This document shows, one piece after another, positions 44,954 to 56,367 of a stretch of 64,000 bases of DNA. Location: NCBI GenBank assembly GCA_963693315.1, contig OY856186.1, forward strand, positions 284,538,492 to 284,602,491. Reading direction: 5' to 3'. The notes under the pieces were generated by a model. The model was not told the origin of the DNA and ran no database searches. It saw only the letters and a list, made by a program, of their open reading frames with translations. The DNA comes from Diogma glabrata (taxonomy: Eukaryota; Arthropoda; Insecta; Diptera; Cylindrotomidae). How positions within the stretch are numbered: the stretch's first letter is position 1; each line of letters opens with the position of its first letter. The position numbers and the translations under genes were made by a program.

Positions 44954-47627
44954 CTGTCAACAAAACACGTTTTTTTGGAATTCAAAAATTAAAATTATGA
45001 AATATTTATTTTCATGTTTTATTCAAATTATTGAAAGTGTTGAATTTTTACACTTTTCTGAATTATTATATTATTTTTATTTATTTATTGTTTTTTTATT
45101 AGGTTCGTTTCGAATATTTATGTCAAAAAAATAGCAAGAGTCACGCTATATTTTATTTTTATTTTTTCTATGATTAAAACCTGCAATGAAAATGAAAAGA
45201 AAGTTTTATAAGTAGATAAGAATAAGAAGAGAGCTTTTGAAATGCAATTTACTTTAACTATTTTATGTGAAAAATATAAAAATAAGTAAAATAGTTATGA
45301 TATGCAATTTTTGTTAATAAAAAGAAAATTAAAGGAAATAAAATTAGCTGCAGAGAAGTTTTTTAATTTAAATTATGCTGTTTGGGTATACATTTTTTTT
45401 ATAAGATCTCCCAGACACGCCTTAGATTTTTAATCGTCTTTTACGCTATGACGTTTTTAGCCATTTAATCAAATTATTATTGCTTAAATTTAAAAATTTA
45501 TAATCCTAAAATAACTTTTTTTATCTATTTTTGAGACAAAGTTTTATAAAAATAGATTTTTGTTTCTATTTTAATTGCAAGTGGAGACGCCAAAACGTAT
45601 ATGAAATCAAGGAAAACGAATCAATGTTTGTTTATATAATAAAAAATATCACTGATTGCTTTAATGGTTGGTTAAAAGGATTTATTATTAACAAAAATAA
45701 TAGTAGTTTGATGTTATTACTCAAAACAATTTTTTTTATAACAATCAACACTTTGAATTATCAATTTGTTTATAACACTGGTTTTAATAATTTTGAAAAG
45801 TAAACTACATGATTAAATTCATAAGACTAAACTACTTATTTTTAAGAAAAATTTAATATAATCACCTTGATTAGTGGTAGTATTGCAAAACAGAATTAAA
45901 TGACGAACAGAAAAAACGAGGCGCCTACACTATATCTTATTCCTTATTACATTAAATTTTAATTTTTTTTGTTTCTATTTTCGATTTGTTAAGATAATTT
46001 ATCAATAACATTTCGATTTTTTAAAAACTTTTAATGAAAATAATAACAATAACAATTATTTATTTAAACAGAAAAAAAATTAAAATTTTCTAAAGTATTC
46101 ACTTAAATATTTATTTCTACACGTTTTTAACAAGAACAATAATTAAATTTTTATGTGAAGATAAAAAAGAACAGTTATATTACAGTGTAGGCCTGTGAAA
46201 AGTATTTTGAATACCAATAATCAAATACAGTTATAAAGGTTTTGTTTTTTTTTTATTCTGTACCGTGCCATGTAATACCATTCACTCATTTGTAACAACA
46301 ACAAAAGTGAAATTATGTTGGTTTTTATGAAAGAATTTTTTGTGTTCATTTTAAGACACTTGAAGTGTTAAAGAAAATTTGTTTTAGTTTGAATTTAATG
46401 TTCAAGGAGAAATTGGAAATTAAGTAGAAGAATTTATTAGATTGTAGTTGTTTGGTGGGTGGAGTGGATTGAACTGGTTCAATAAATATTGGATAAATGC
46501 ATATTGAAATAAACTAGAGCAAATTAAAAATGAATTAGAGTTTTTGGTTAGCGATATTCGACTTGTTTAATTGCGGTCCTGTTCGTAAGATTTCGATAGG
46601 TATATGTTTATTTGCTACCGTCGATTATTTTTTTACCAGGAAAGCTGACCAATGGCTATAAATCTAGATTTGTAAATCATGATAATAGAGCCCGAGTTAC
46701 ACAACAACAATTTCATTTATTTAAGAAAACTGTGGTAAGCGGCCACAAACAAAATCAATTTGCACTGAATCATAAGTAATTATACATCTAATTTTATTAA
46801 GTACACGACCACTTAATTGATCCACAATATAAACATATTCTGTAACTAGAACATTGCTTCTACAGCTTCAGAACAGCTTAAAAGTTAATAGTTTCACGGC
46901 AGTGATGATAGATGGAAAGTTAGAACGGAACATCGTGTTATATTAGAGACTGGAACAACTGAACAGATTGGTAGGGAATTCAACGACTATAGCGACTAAA
47001 ATTTGCTTTTCCACTAAACAAACCTACAACAAAACAGAAAAATCTCTAATAGAGCCTAGAGTTGGATTTACTGCGAAATAAATCAAGGCAGCTCTTTAAC
47101 ATAGGCAAAAGCTCAAGAAAGCAACAAGACTGGGGTCTTTATAAAAATGGTCGCAAAGACTAAATAAAATTTAGCCCAAGAGGGAACCCTAGAAACATTT
47201 AATCCTAGAATCTCGACTGAACCCCCCGACCAAACGCGATCTAAGTACTAGAACTCGAGTAAAAACCCGACTAAACCAAAACTACTGTGGAAAACTTCAG
47301 ACCTTTGCCAGTTTTAATGTTAACAGAGTCAAAGATTTTCTGGACAATTCAATAACTTCAACGATTCAGTTAAATCAGTTGGTTCTGAAAAGGTTATACA
47401 CACTGAACCACAAAATGCCTCAAAGCTGACTATGGATTAATTGAAAACAGTTTTTACGACCTGTGTTGAGATTTATCACATGCTTGCTCAATGGATGAAC
47501 CTAAAAAGCAATGGGGAAAACAATTCATTATAAAAGTAAAATACTCGATAACATGCTTTAAAAATATTTTTCTGAGTAAGTTATCAAACACCAATAGAAG
47601 CAAAAACTGTCGTAAAAAATATTATTT
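44954..47627. other. AT-rich non-coding stretch
   Basis: Possibly first intron of the gene above. A 90-codon plus frame at 45531-45803 and an 84-codon frame at 44880-45134 have no motif and match AT-driven chance. The interval 46860-47530 is less AT-rich and may be old transposon sequence, but no family is recognisable. Confidence 0.45.
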
Positions 47628-47775
47628 ATATTGTAATAGTAGTTTAATCAATGAGTGAATAATGAAGTAGTTTATTCTCAAGCAAAAGTTTAAAATTTGA
47701 GCGAGGCACGAGCGAGAATTTTAATTTGCGAGAGAATAAAATTCATTATTCACGAATCGATTACAATACTTTATT
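47628..47775. repeat. hairpin MITE, about 150 bp
   Basis: GTGAATAATGAAGTAGTTTA at the left pairs with AAAATTCATTATTCACGAAT at the right around a GC-rich centre GAGCGAGGCACGAGCGAG. The outer ATTGTAATAGT and ATTACAATAC parts also pair. Confidence 0.65.
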
Positions 47776-49024
47776 CTCTGACAAAGAATTGTGTATTATA
47801 AAAGATAAAAACATTTTCTTCAATTAACACAATAAATCTTTATTGTTTTAATTGATAAATCAAATATCTTAATAAAAAAACCCTGATGATAAAAACCGCC
47901 CTTCTCATACAATCAACCAAGTTCAACTAAACGAAATAAGAGAAAATTAAAATTTGATTTTTGAACAAAACTTATCAAAGCAATTGTGATTATAATTTGA
48001 AAATAATTTTAATGAAATCAAAACAATTTGACCAATTGGAATCATACCAATTGAATAATGATAATTTTTTATAGGAAAATTTTCATTAGACAATAGGTTA
48101 AGTTCATTAGGCTATAGGTTAGAAAACAATACAATAATACATACTATTATTATCGAAAAAACATACAAATAAAGCTGATATAATTAAATGGAAGAGAATA
48201 AACATTTATAAAACATCGTATAAGAATGTTTTACTTAAAAGCTTGCGTAAACCCTGTGTAACAATTTCAACTAGCAGTTAAAGAAGTTGATTCCGCCAAA
48301 AAAAAGATTAAACATTTTAGATCAGTTATGTTTAACGTATGACCGTTTGAAGTAAATATGTCTTTTGCATTATATGTATTGTGTATTATTTATTCTACAA
48401 CTATTAAGAATTTAAGTTCAGTTTAATTTTTAATTATATTTTAAATTATTTAATAAAGAACTGTATAGCTTAAACAGTATTATATTATTATATTAAAGTA
48501 GTTAAATGATAAACAGTGGATTGATTTTTAAATAGCCAAGTTCGAAAAAGGATACAATTAATGTTTGTAATTTTTATTATTTAATCAATAAATAATGCAC
48601 AATGTAAAAAATTTAATTTTCTAATTACAGGGTTGTATGAGAGGTGTTTTAAGGAAAATACATTTTTGGTTGATATGGTTGATGGTAATATGTTTTAACT
48701 TAGCCAGAATTAAGGGTATATTCATACAATAAAATATAAATTGGAATTACCTCGCTAATTTAGATTTAGTTTAGTTAAATTTAAAATTTTGGTTTGTATA
48801 AAAAAAGTTGTCGTTAAAAATCGAATTCGTTTCATTTTAAGTTTTTGTCGTATTATTTTAGTATGACATTTCCAATAATCTCATTACATTCACCCTTAGA
48901 TTATAAAATACACAGGATAAGTAATATTTTTTTAAGTTGAAGTTTCTTTTATTAACATAAAGTAGGGTGCGAGGTTTTCCGTTGTTTGACCAAATATGCT
49001 TACAAAGTAAAAGACTTATTTAGA
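47776..49024. other. AT-rich spacer
   Basis: Nothing recognised. Confidence 0.5.
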
Positions 49025-49536
49025 CTAGGAGGGCCCGGCGTGCTTCGCTACGCTTATAAATAAAGTTTTTGCGTAGACATTTTGTTGACGTAGAAGCAAT
49101 GATTTCAAAAAGTGGTAATGAGATATGCTAGCATATAATTTTTAATTTTTCTTTTTAAATATATGAATGAAAAATAATCAGAACTCTAGCTGATCAGTTC
49201 GGATATATGAAAAATTAGCGATCAAATAAGTTAGAGATTAAATAAGCTTACTTGAAAACTATGAAAAATATGACCCCATCTAATGGACTTGGCACTTTGA
49301 CGCAGTGATGGGGCTCAGTAGACTCAGTGATCTTAGGAGCTACAACGGTAGGGTCACCCATACCGTTAGGTCCTCGGTGAGAATCGAAGCCAAGATCAAG
49401 TCCAAAACCCAAAGCTAAGGTGAGACACGTACGCCGAAAGCTTAGCATGGTCAAGGGGGTGCTTGATTATTAGTACGGAACTCTGGATACCGGGCGTCCT
49501 CCAGTTTCAATAGCCTTACCACAGCACAGGGCTCTG

Positions 49537-50067
49537 TTGTGGTTGACCAATGTACCTCCCTACTTTCTCCATAAATATTGTATGGAAAACTATAAAGTTT
49601 TAGATGAGAGCGATGCTTCTCCAAACGCATCACATAAACTAACAACAAAACTGTGCACCATGTCCTACTCTAGGATCATGCCTGATTTATCAGCTTATTC
49701 TAAACCAGACAGCACACATGCCATGTCTGACTCTAGGATCATGCCTGATTTATCAGCTTATCCTAATTCGGATAGCACACACACCATGTCTGACTCTAGG
49801 GTAATGTCTGATTCACCAGCTTACTCTAAGTCAGACAGAAGACCTGTACAATGTAGACAAAAATCAATAGTACCTAAATTAAGTTGCGTTCAGATTAATC
49901 TGCACAGATCAGAAATGGCCTCAGTTAATTTGAACCGCTTAATTGAACAGGATGCTCACGATCTTGCGTTTATACAGGAGCCGTGGGCAGACAGTAAAAG
50001 AATAAAAGGTCTATCGTCAAACAAAAATACAAAACTGATCTATTTCTCAGATGTGGAAAGACCGTGA
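49537..50067 (+). CDS. LINE ORF, N-terminal part of endonuclease, ends at an in-frame TGA
   Basis: This 176-codon frame begins with a linker carrying three near-repeats of about 27 codons with the core SRIMPDLSAY (about residues 45-105), an unusual repeat-bearing N-terminus. The endonuclease starts at about residue 120 with LSCVQINLHRSEMASVNL and has FIQEPWAD, whose Glu is the expected metal-binding residue. It stops at TGA 50065-50067. The next ORF continues in the same frame, so this is one interrupted protein rather than a separate ORF1. Confidence 0.75.
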   Translation: MWLTNVPPYFLHKYCMENYKVLDESDASPNASHKLTTKLCTMSYSRIMPDLSAYSKPDSTHAMSDSRIMPDLSAYPNSDSTHTMSDSRVMSDSPAYSKSDRRPVQCRQKSIVPKLSCVQINLHRSEMASVNLNRLIEQDAHDLAFIQEPWADSKRIKGLSSNKNTKLIYFSDVERP

Positions 50068-53000
50068 ACTGCGATTCTCTTCAACAAACATCTGAAAATA
50101 TTTCCATTGAATGAATTTATCTGTAGAGATCTTACAACGGTCCAGATAGAAATTAATCTTCCTCAAGGTGGATTTCGTAAATTCATTTTAGCTTCTGCAT
50201 ACTTCCCGGGGGATGAGGACGAGACACCACCAGAAGTGGTAGAGAAACTCATCAAGTATTGCAACAATAACCACTATAACCTCATAATAGCGTGTGATGC
50301 TAACGCTCATCACACCGTGTGGGGAAGTAGCAACATTAACACAAAAGGCGAGCGTCTGCTTCAATTTTTGTATACAAACAATATGTTTATTGCAAACAAA
50401 GGTAGTGAGCCTACCTTTAGAAACGCAATCAGAAGCGAGGTCCTTGACCTTACTTTAACTAACATAAACGCTACTAACCATATTAAGAACTGGCATGTTT
50501 CGAAAGAAGCTTCTATGTCTGATCATGCTTATATATGTTTCAACATAGAACACTACCCAAAAAGCATCCAGTACTTTAGAAACCCAAGGAAAACCAACTG
50601 GGAACTTAACACAACATATCTTCATGATAATGTAAATAGTTGCGGCAGTATCAACTCTGCATTTGAGCTTGACTCTGCAGCAAACAATTTACAAGAAATT
50701 ATCACTGAAGCATACAACCTTAATACTCCAATAACTCAATCCAAAAGATGCAGAGATGTACCTTGGTGGAATGGTAACTTGGAGAGGAAACGGAATAAAG
50801 TTCGCAAGCTCTTTAACAGAGCAAAAACAACAAATAATTGGACAGAGTACCGAGTAGCTCTAACCAACTATAATAAAGAACTCAGACAATCAAAAAGGAA
50901 TAGCTGGAAAGAGCTCTGCAATACGATAGATAATCTGCCTGCTGCAGCTCGACTCCAAAAATTGATGTCGTCTGATCACACAAACCCTCTAGGCTCAATC
51001 TGCAAACCAAGTGGTACGTATACCACCAGCTGCATTGAGACACTAGATACTTTACTTCAAACCCACTTTCCGGGCTCAATAGAATGGAGCACGGAAGATA
51101 ATGCCAACGAAGACGTACATCTTCTAGATCCTGCAACTAAAAGTACTGCAGATCATTTAGCCAATACAATTTTCACCCCCAACAAATTGAGATGGGCTAT
51201 AGAATCCTTCGGTCCGTATAAATCTCCAGGAGGTGATGGAATTTTTCCGGTATTTCTGCAAAAGGGTCTAACGATCATTCTTCCATATCTCATGCGTTTG
51301 TTCAAAGCAAGCTTTCGCCTTGCTTACATTCCTCAGATATGGCGAGAAACCAAAGTTGTTTTTATACCCAAGCCAGGAAAAAAACCTAATGAAGCCAAAT
51401 CATACAGACCCATAAGTCTTACATCTTTTCTATTAAAAACACTGGAAAAGATGTTGGACTATCACATCCATCATGTATGTCTTAAACAAAACCCTCTCAA
51501 CTCTAGCCAGCACGCCTATCAGACAGGGAAATCTACTGAAACGGCGTTGCACAAAATGGTGAAAGAAATTGAGAGCACCCTAAACTATAAGGAGGCACTT
51601 GTTTGTACATTTATGGACCTACAAGGACCCTTTGACAATGTCCACTTCAATGCTATCATTGAAATGGCCACAAAGAAAAATATAAACCCGCTTATCATTG
51701 CGTGGATTATCAAGATGCTACAGAGTCGGAAGATAACGGCTACACTAGGTGATTATTCGGTGACTGTTACTGCATCTAGAGGCTGCCCGCAAGGGGGCGT
51801 GCTCTCTCCGCTGCTTTGGCTAATGGTGGCTGATGATCTCCTCACTATGCTAAATGATTCCGGCTTCAACACTGTAGGCTATACCGACGACTTGGCAGTC
51901 ATGGTTAGAGGGAAACATGACTCCATTGTCGCTGGTCGAACCCAGACAGCTCTTAATATTGTATCAAAGTGGTGCAACCGATTGGGACTGTCGATCAACC
52001 CACGAAAAACAAGCATTGTCGTTTTCACAAACAGGAGAAACTTTAATTTCATTTCTCCTGTTCTAAACGGTGATCCAATACAAACATCAAAAGAGGTTAG
52101 ATATTTGGGTGTGATTCTGGATAGCAAACTAACCTGGAACTCACACTTGAAATATATCTCCGATAAGGCAAACAAAGTTTTCTTCACATGCAGAAGCCTG
52201 TTTGGGAAAACATGGGGTCTTAGCCCAAAAATGATACTTTGGTTGCACCAAAGTCTTATTAAACCAATTCTAACATATGCAGCTTTAGTTTGGTGGCCTA
52301 AAACGCGCCAAATAACTGCTCAAAATATGTTTACAAAAATACAAAGGCTTGTGTGTCTTAGTGCCACAGGTGCTTTCAAAACCACGCCAACGTCAGCAAT
52401 GGAAATTCTTCTAAAGCTTTCTCCATTGCACCTACATGTAAAATCTGTAGCGGTGTTGAGCGTTCATAGACTGCAGCTCACAGAAGGGTTTAAGCCGGGT
52501 AATCTAACCAGACACCTTGAAATACTTTCTGAATTGCAAGCTGAAATGCATACATACCATATTTCGGATTGTATGCCAAAAACAATAGATTTAAACAAGC
52601 ACTTTGATGTCAAGATATTGGCCAGAGATTGTATTAAAAACTACATACGGTCACTGCCACATAACGCCAGCATCTGGTACACAGATGGTTCTCGAACCAA
52701 TATGGGCACGGGAGCAGGAGTGTTTGGTCCTAGAACAAAGCAAACGGTTGCCCTCGGCACCACAACAACCATATTTCAAGCCGAAATTTTTGCCATTAGC
52801 AGTTGCTCTTTGCTATGTGCTGAAAGAAAATACCAAAATATTGAAATATATATTATCTCTGACAGCCAAGCAGCACTCTCGGCTCTACAATCTACGCGCT
52901 TTGATTCAAAACTGGTATGGGAATGCTACCAAAATCTACAAAAAATCTCCTGCAATAATAAAGTAACACTTGTGTGGGCACCTAGCCACACAGGAATACA

Positions 53001-53205
53001 AGGAAATGCTATCGCTAACGCTTTAGCAAAGCAAGGGGCCGATAAAAAGTTTGTTGGACCAGAACCATGCTTCGGAATGACCAAGAGTTCGCTCAAAAGC
53101 ACAATCCAAACATGGGAACAGGAACAAAAAGCTAAATTATGGAGAAGCAGAGAGGGACTAGTACACTCTAAGAAGTTTCTAGGTAACCTCCCTGTTTCAC
53201 CCTAA
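50068..53205 (+). CDS. LINE polyprotein: endonuclease, reverse transcriptase, RNase H
   Basis: The open frame from ATG 50107 has 1032 codons. Endonuclease: CDANAHHTVWGS near residue 64 and MSDHAYICF near 139. RT: GPYKSPGGDGIFP near 370, SYRPISLTSFLLKTLEKML near 435, FMDLQGPFDNV near 503 (first catalytic Asp; the usual GAFD Ala is Pro), GCPQGGVLSPLLW near 559 and YTDDLAV near 592. RNase H: YTDGSRTNMGTGAG near 858, AEIFAI near 892, SDSQAAL near 919 and a Pro-Ser-His-Thr-Gly segment near 960. All main catalytic residues are present. It stops at TAA 53203 in the tail. The enzyme would nick the target and reverse-transcribe its RNA there. Confidence 0.9.
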   Translation, partial: TAILFNKHLKIFPLNEFICRDLTTVQIEINLPQGGFRKFILASAYFPGDEDETPPEVVEKLIKYCNNNHYNLIIACDANAHHTVWGSSNINTKGERLLQFLYTNNMFIANKGSEPTFRNAIRSEVLDLTLTNINATNHIKNWHVSKEASMSDHAYICFNIEHYPKSIQYFRNPRKTNWELNTTYLHDNVNSCGSINSAFELDSAANNLQEIITEAYNLNTPITQSKRCRDVPWWNGNLERKRNKVRKLFNRAKTTNNWTEYRVALTNYNKELRQSKRNSWKELCNTIDNLPAAARLQKLMSSDHTNPLGSICKPSGTYTTSCIETLDTLLQTHFPGSIEWSTEDNANEDVHLLDPATKSTADHLANTIFTPNKLRWAIESFGPYKSPGGDGIFPVFLQKGLTIILPYLMRLFKASFRLAYIPQIWRETKVVFIPKPGKKPNEAKSYRPISLTSFLLKTLEKMLDYHIHHVCLKQNPLNSSQHAYQTGKSTETALHKMVKEIESTLNYKEALVCTFMDLQGPFDNVHFNAIIEMATKKNINPLIIAWIIKMLQSRKITATLGDYSVTVTASRGCPQGGVLSPLLWLMVADDLLTMLNDSGFNTVGYTDDLAVMVRGKHDSIVAGRTQTALNIVSKWCNRLGLSINPRKTSIVVFTNRRNFNFISPVLNGDPIQTSKEVRYLGVILDSKLTWNSHLKYISDKANKVFFTCRSLFGKTWGLSPKMILWLHQSLIKPILTYAALVWWPKTRQITAQNMFTKIQRLVCLSATGAFKTTPTSAMEILLKLSPLHLHVKSVAVLSVHRLQLTEGFKPGNLTRHLEILSELQAEMHTYHISDCMPKTIDLNKHFDVKILARDCIKNYIRSLPHNASIWYTDGSRTNMGTGAGVFGPRTKQTVALGTTTTIFQAEIFAISSCSLLCAERKYQNIEIYIISDSQAALSALQSTRFDSKLVWECYQNLQKISCNNKVTLVWAPSHTGIQGNAIANALAKQGADKKFVGPEPCFGMTKSSLKSTIQTWEQEQKAKLWRSREGLVHSKKFLGNLPVSP

Positions 53206-53526
53206 AAAACAATCGACTTAAACAGAGAGTCTCTAAGAATTTTAACGTGGTGCGTTACTGGACATGGTCCTTTAAACCACCATCTTAACAAAATGGGCCT
53301 TGTTGTTTCCGACAGGTGCAGATTCTGCTACTCGGACGCGGAAACGATGGAACACGTCATCTGCAGCTGTCCTGAACTCTCTGGGCACAGATACAACCAA
53401 CTTGGTCATAGAAGACTAACACTTCTATTACCACAAAACGTCACTCCAATTGAGCTAATTAATTTTATTAAAAGTCTCAACTTGGATGACAGAATACAAC
53501 CAGTAACGGCACAGACGACTGACTAA
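53206..53526 (+). pseudogene. LINE C-terminal zinc-finger segment after an in-frame stop
   Basis: Same frame as the polyprotein. It carries TGHGPLNHHLNKMG and then CRFCYSDAETMEHVICSCPE, a C-x2-C-x8-H-x4-C-type motif typical of the C-terminus of RNase H-bearing LINEs. A TAA at 53203 separates it from the RNase H domain. If that stop were polymorphic or an error, the protein would be complete. Confidence 0.75.
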
Positions 53527-53880
53527 TAAAACAATCAGGGTAAGCACAATAGACCTTCAGGTCGCAGTGCTACTTGAACTGCAAGTCTCAAGGCCCTCCA
53601 ATAAAAAAAAAAATAAAATGAAAAATATGAAAAATTAGCGATCAAATAAGTTAGAGATCAAATAAACTTACTTGAAAACTTATTTGATTGCTAATTTTTC
53701 ATATATCCGAACAGATCAGCTAGAATTCTGATTATTTTTCATTCATATATTTAAAAATAAAAATAATTAATTATATGCTAGCATATCTCCCACTTTTTGA
53801 AATCATTGCTTCTACGTCAACAAAATGTCTACGCAAAAACTTTATTTATAAGCGTAGCGAAGCACGCCGGGCCCTCCTAG

Positions 53881-54023
53881 TAACTGAAAATATAAGAAAA
53901 ATTTGCTGTCCTTAATAATATTTAAAAACAAAGAAAAATAATACGTTTATCCCCCCCAAAAGCATTTCATAAACTAAATTTTCTTATTTCGTTTTTGTTG
54001 TTTCGTGTTTTTTTTTCTCTTAA
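53881..54023. other. short spacer
   Basis: Nothing recognised. Confidence 0.5.
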
Positions 54024-54171
54024 AGCAGGCTACAGACCTTCAATCAATTTGTCAATCAATTGAAAACGAAAATAAACAAAATAAAATTTAGGGGATTTTT
54101 ACACTAAATTTTTTTCGTTTGTTTTCGTTTTTGAATTGATCGACAAATTGATTGAAGGTCTGTAGCCTGCT
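54024..54171. mobile_element. MITE of 148 bp with long terminal inverted repeats
   Basis: Left AGCAGGCTACAGACCTTCAA and right TTGAAGGTCTGTAGCCTGCT are exact inverse partners. The pairing continues inward through ATCAATTTGTC and AATTGAAAACGAAAA for about 45 bp with few mismatches. Flanks are TAA at the left and TAT at the right, close to a 3-bp T-rich duplication, so a PIF/Harbinger-type origin is possible but not shown. Confidence 0.85.
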
Positions 54172-54527
54172 TATCGTTTTTGTGAAAAAAATATATACTT
54201 GGGCAATTCCATTTTCATATTGTATGTGGGAGGCCGTTGAATTCAAAAATACATTTTAATTCGTCTATAACTTTTTTATTTATGATCCGAAAAATCCCAA
54301 AAATCTGTCAAATCTAAGTTACACTAATATCAGTTAGCTGTGAAAATTTGAAATGAATCAAAACTCGAATAAAAAAGCCTTAGGCTGTACAATGTTTTTA
54401 TTTAGCATATTAATATATAAGATATTTTGTATTTTACATCTTTACCGATCGAAAAATGACCAACCTACGCAATTTTATTTTATTTTTCTCAAAACTATTT
54501 CGATTAAAATAAAATTAAGAGTGAATC
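54172..54527. other. spacer
   Basis: A 61-codon frame at 54353-54538 has no motif. Nothing else seen. Confidence 0.5.
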
Positions 54528-54886
54528 CAATCGAGTGAATTGCTGAAGGAATTGATTGTAGCCAATTGGTCTAATATTCAGTAAATCATCCAAAATAGAG
54601 CCAAAACAACAAAAAACAGCAATTTTTTGACATTTAAAATATACATAACCAAAATCGAAAATGTAGACACAAACAACTACGTTCCGACTGCCCACAAACC
54701 GTAAATAAAAAAATATGAATATGTTGAACTGATGAACCTTTTTTTCCTTCACTTTATTCTATTCAATTCAGTTCTGTAGTAGCTCAGTTTACGTTCAGTG
54801 TAAACTGAATATTGGAACATACAAATTCCGGAATACAATTCAGTTTAAGTGAATCATTCAGTAATTCACTCGATTGGAAAGCGCCG
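54528..54886. mobile_element. possible MITE with CCAATCGAGTGAATT ends
   Basis: CCAATCGAGTGAATTGCTGA at the left pairs with CAGTAATTCACTCGATTGG at the right (one mismatch). Inside, AGTTTACGTTCAGTG and TGTAAACTGAATA form a smaller inverted repeat. No coding sequence is present. Confidence 0.6.
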
Positions 54887-56367
54887 AATATTAAAACTGA
54901 AAATGTTATCCTAACTAAAATTGCATCATGTACGCCTTGTTTTTGTTTTCATTTAGAATAATTTTAGAGTGAAATGGATATTGTTTGACGATTAATTGTT
55001 TTTCGTTTTGTTTTTATTTAGAATGAAATTAAAATAAAATATATATTGTTTGGCAGTTATTTCTTTCTGGCAATAGAAAAATAAAATTATACTTTTTTTT
55101 TATAAATGAAAAGCGACAACCATGCTGCATGGGACCCTGTATTTTTGTGTTTATTTTTACAGGAGCCTTTTCTTTTGTAGAAATTATTTTCAATGCGAAA
55201 TTTGAATTTAAAAAACAGCTTCAATTTTTTTTATAGTTTTATAGTGTACATATACACAAAATATATAAAATATTGCTTATCCTGTATATTTTATAATCTT
55301 AGCATTCACCAAATTGATCTTTAGATTCAACAGTATTCAGTAGCTAGATTCTGGTTGTATGGAATTATTTCGTGGAATGAGATTTCCTACTAAATGGGAT
55401 TTTTGCATTCAGATTCGGTGGAATGATAAAATAAATTCCGCATTTGTGGGATGAACTGTCAAATTATCTCGTCAACGAATTTATAGACGAAATGCGATTA
55501 TTTGCTTTGAAATTTTGTATAGACGCACAAAAATGAACAAAAAAATGTCGAAAAAAGTTACGATAAATCAAAAAGAAAAGGGATATCTACTTAGGCGCCA
55601 AGATATGTTACTTCTACAAAATTTACCATCCCTACTTCCTATGTGCTTATAAGATAAACAGATCAAAACTGTCTCTTTTACTAAATTTACTTAATTTACC
55701 CTTAAAAAAATAAAGAAAAAGCCGCTTGCGCCTAAGTTCAAGTAATCATGCCTAAAGAAATTTTAGTTAATTATTTAGAGGAGAATGTGGATTTGGCGCG
55801 TGGAAGTTAACGATATTTTATTATTTATCAATAATTATTTTAGAAAATTAAATTATTTATTTAATTTATATACAAAGCATATTGTTATGTATGCTTCTCG
55901 CAGATTTGATAAGGCAGACGGAAATAGGGAAATGGGACGGTGTGACAAAATACACTATTTATTCAAATACACTATTTATTTAATTCTAGAGAATAATTTT
56001 TACAACTAAAATCGATAGCACAAGTTGTAAACTAGCTATCGAAAGAAACACAAATAAAAACAAGTCAATAAACTGACAGATGAATTCCATTTTCAAAAAT
56101 TTGTGCTAGCTTAGAACTTGTACTAAAAAGCATATGTCGAAAAGAGAACGAGAATACCAGTTAGTGGAATAGAATTATTTAGTGAGAAATCGAAATTCGA
56201 GATAAATAATAATTCCATTCCACTTCATTTTTTCTCATAGAACCAGAATCGAGGTACAGTTCCAGTGAATTGAAATCTCCAACGAAAAGAAAAATAAGAA
56301 TAGATTGGATGAGTAAAAATGCGTTGGACTGTTAATTCAAAAGGACCGAGATCAATGAGTATAATGT
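54887..56367. other. AT-rich non-coding stretch
   Basis: Scattered GTGGAAT motifs near 55375-55430 and 56165-56230 hint at old hairpin repeats. No gene is seen. Confidence 0.45.

Larger units (their letters stand above)
49274..53617 (+). mobile_element. nearly full-length LOA-like LINE
   Basis: The 4.3-kb unit has a GC-richer 5' UTR (49274-49536), one long frame of about 1330 codons broken by only two in-frame stops (TGA at 50065 and TAA at 53203), and a 3' tail ending in A-rich AATAAAAAAAAAAATAAA. Domain order is endonuclease, RT, RNase H and a CCHC-like zinc finger. Presence of RNase H plus the RT motifs fits the LOA/Lian group of the I superfamily. Good coding conservation suggests recent activity. 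Confidence 0.85.
49025..53880. mobile_element. palindromic MITE split by a LINE
   Basis: The left arm starts CTAGGAGGGCCCGGCGTGCT and the right arm ends with its exact reverse complement at 53880. Both arms carry GCTTCGCTACGCTTATAAAT, TCATTGCTTCTACGTCAAC (in inverse) and TATATGCTAGCATAT, and match over about 230 bp. Without the LINE the MITE would be about 499 bp. The LINE sits between copies of ATGAAAAATATGA (49261-49273 and 53618-53630). A 56-bp internal segment (49205-49260 and 53625-53680) is also present on both sides. Confidence 0.85.

Noticed and set aside
45531..45803. 90-codon plus frame
   Set aside because: Composition is Asn/Phe/Ile-rich as expected for AT-rich DNA; no splice or start context stands out.
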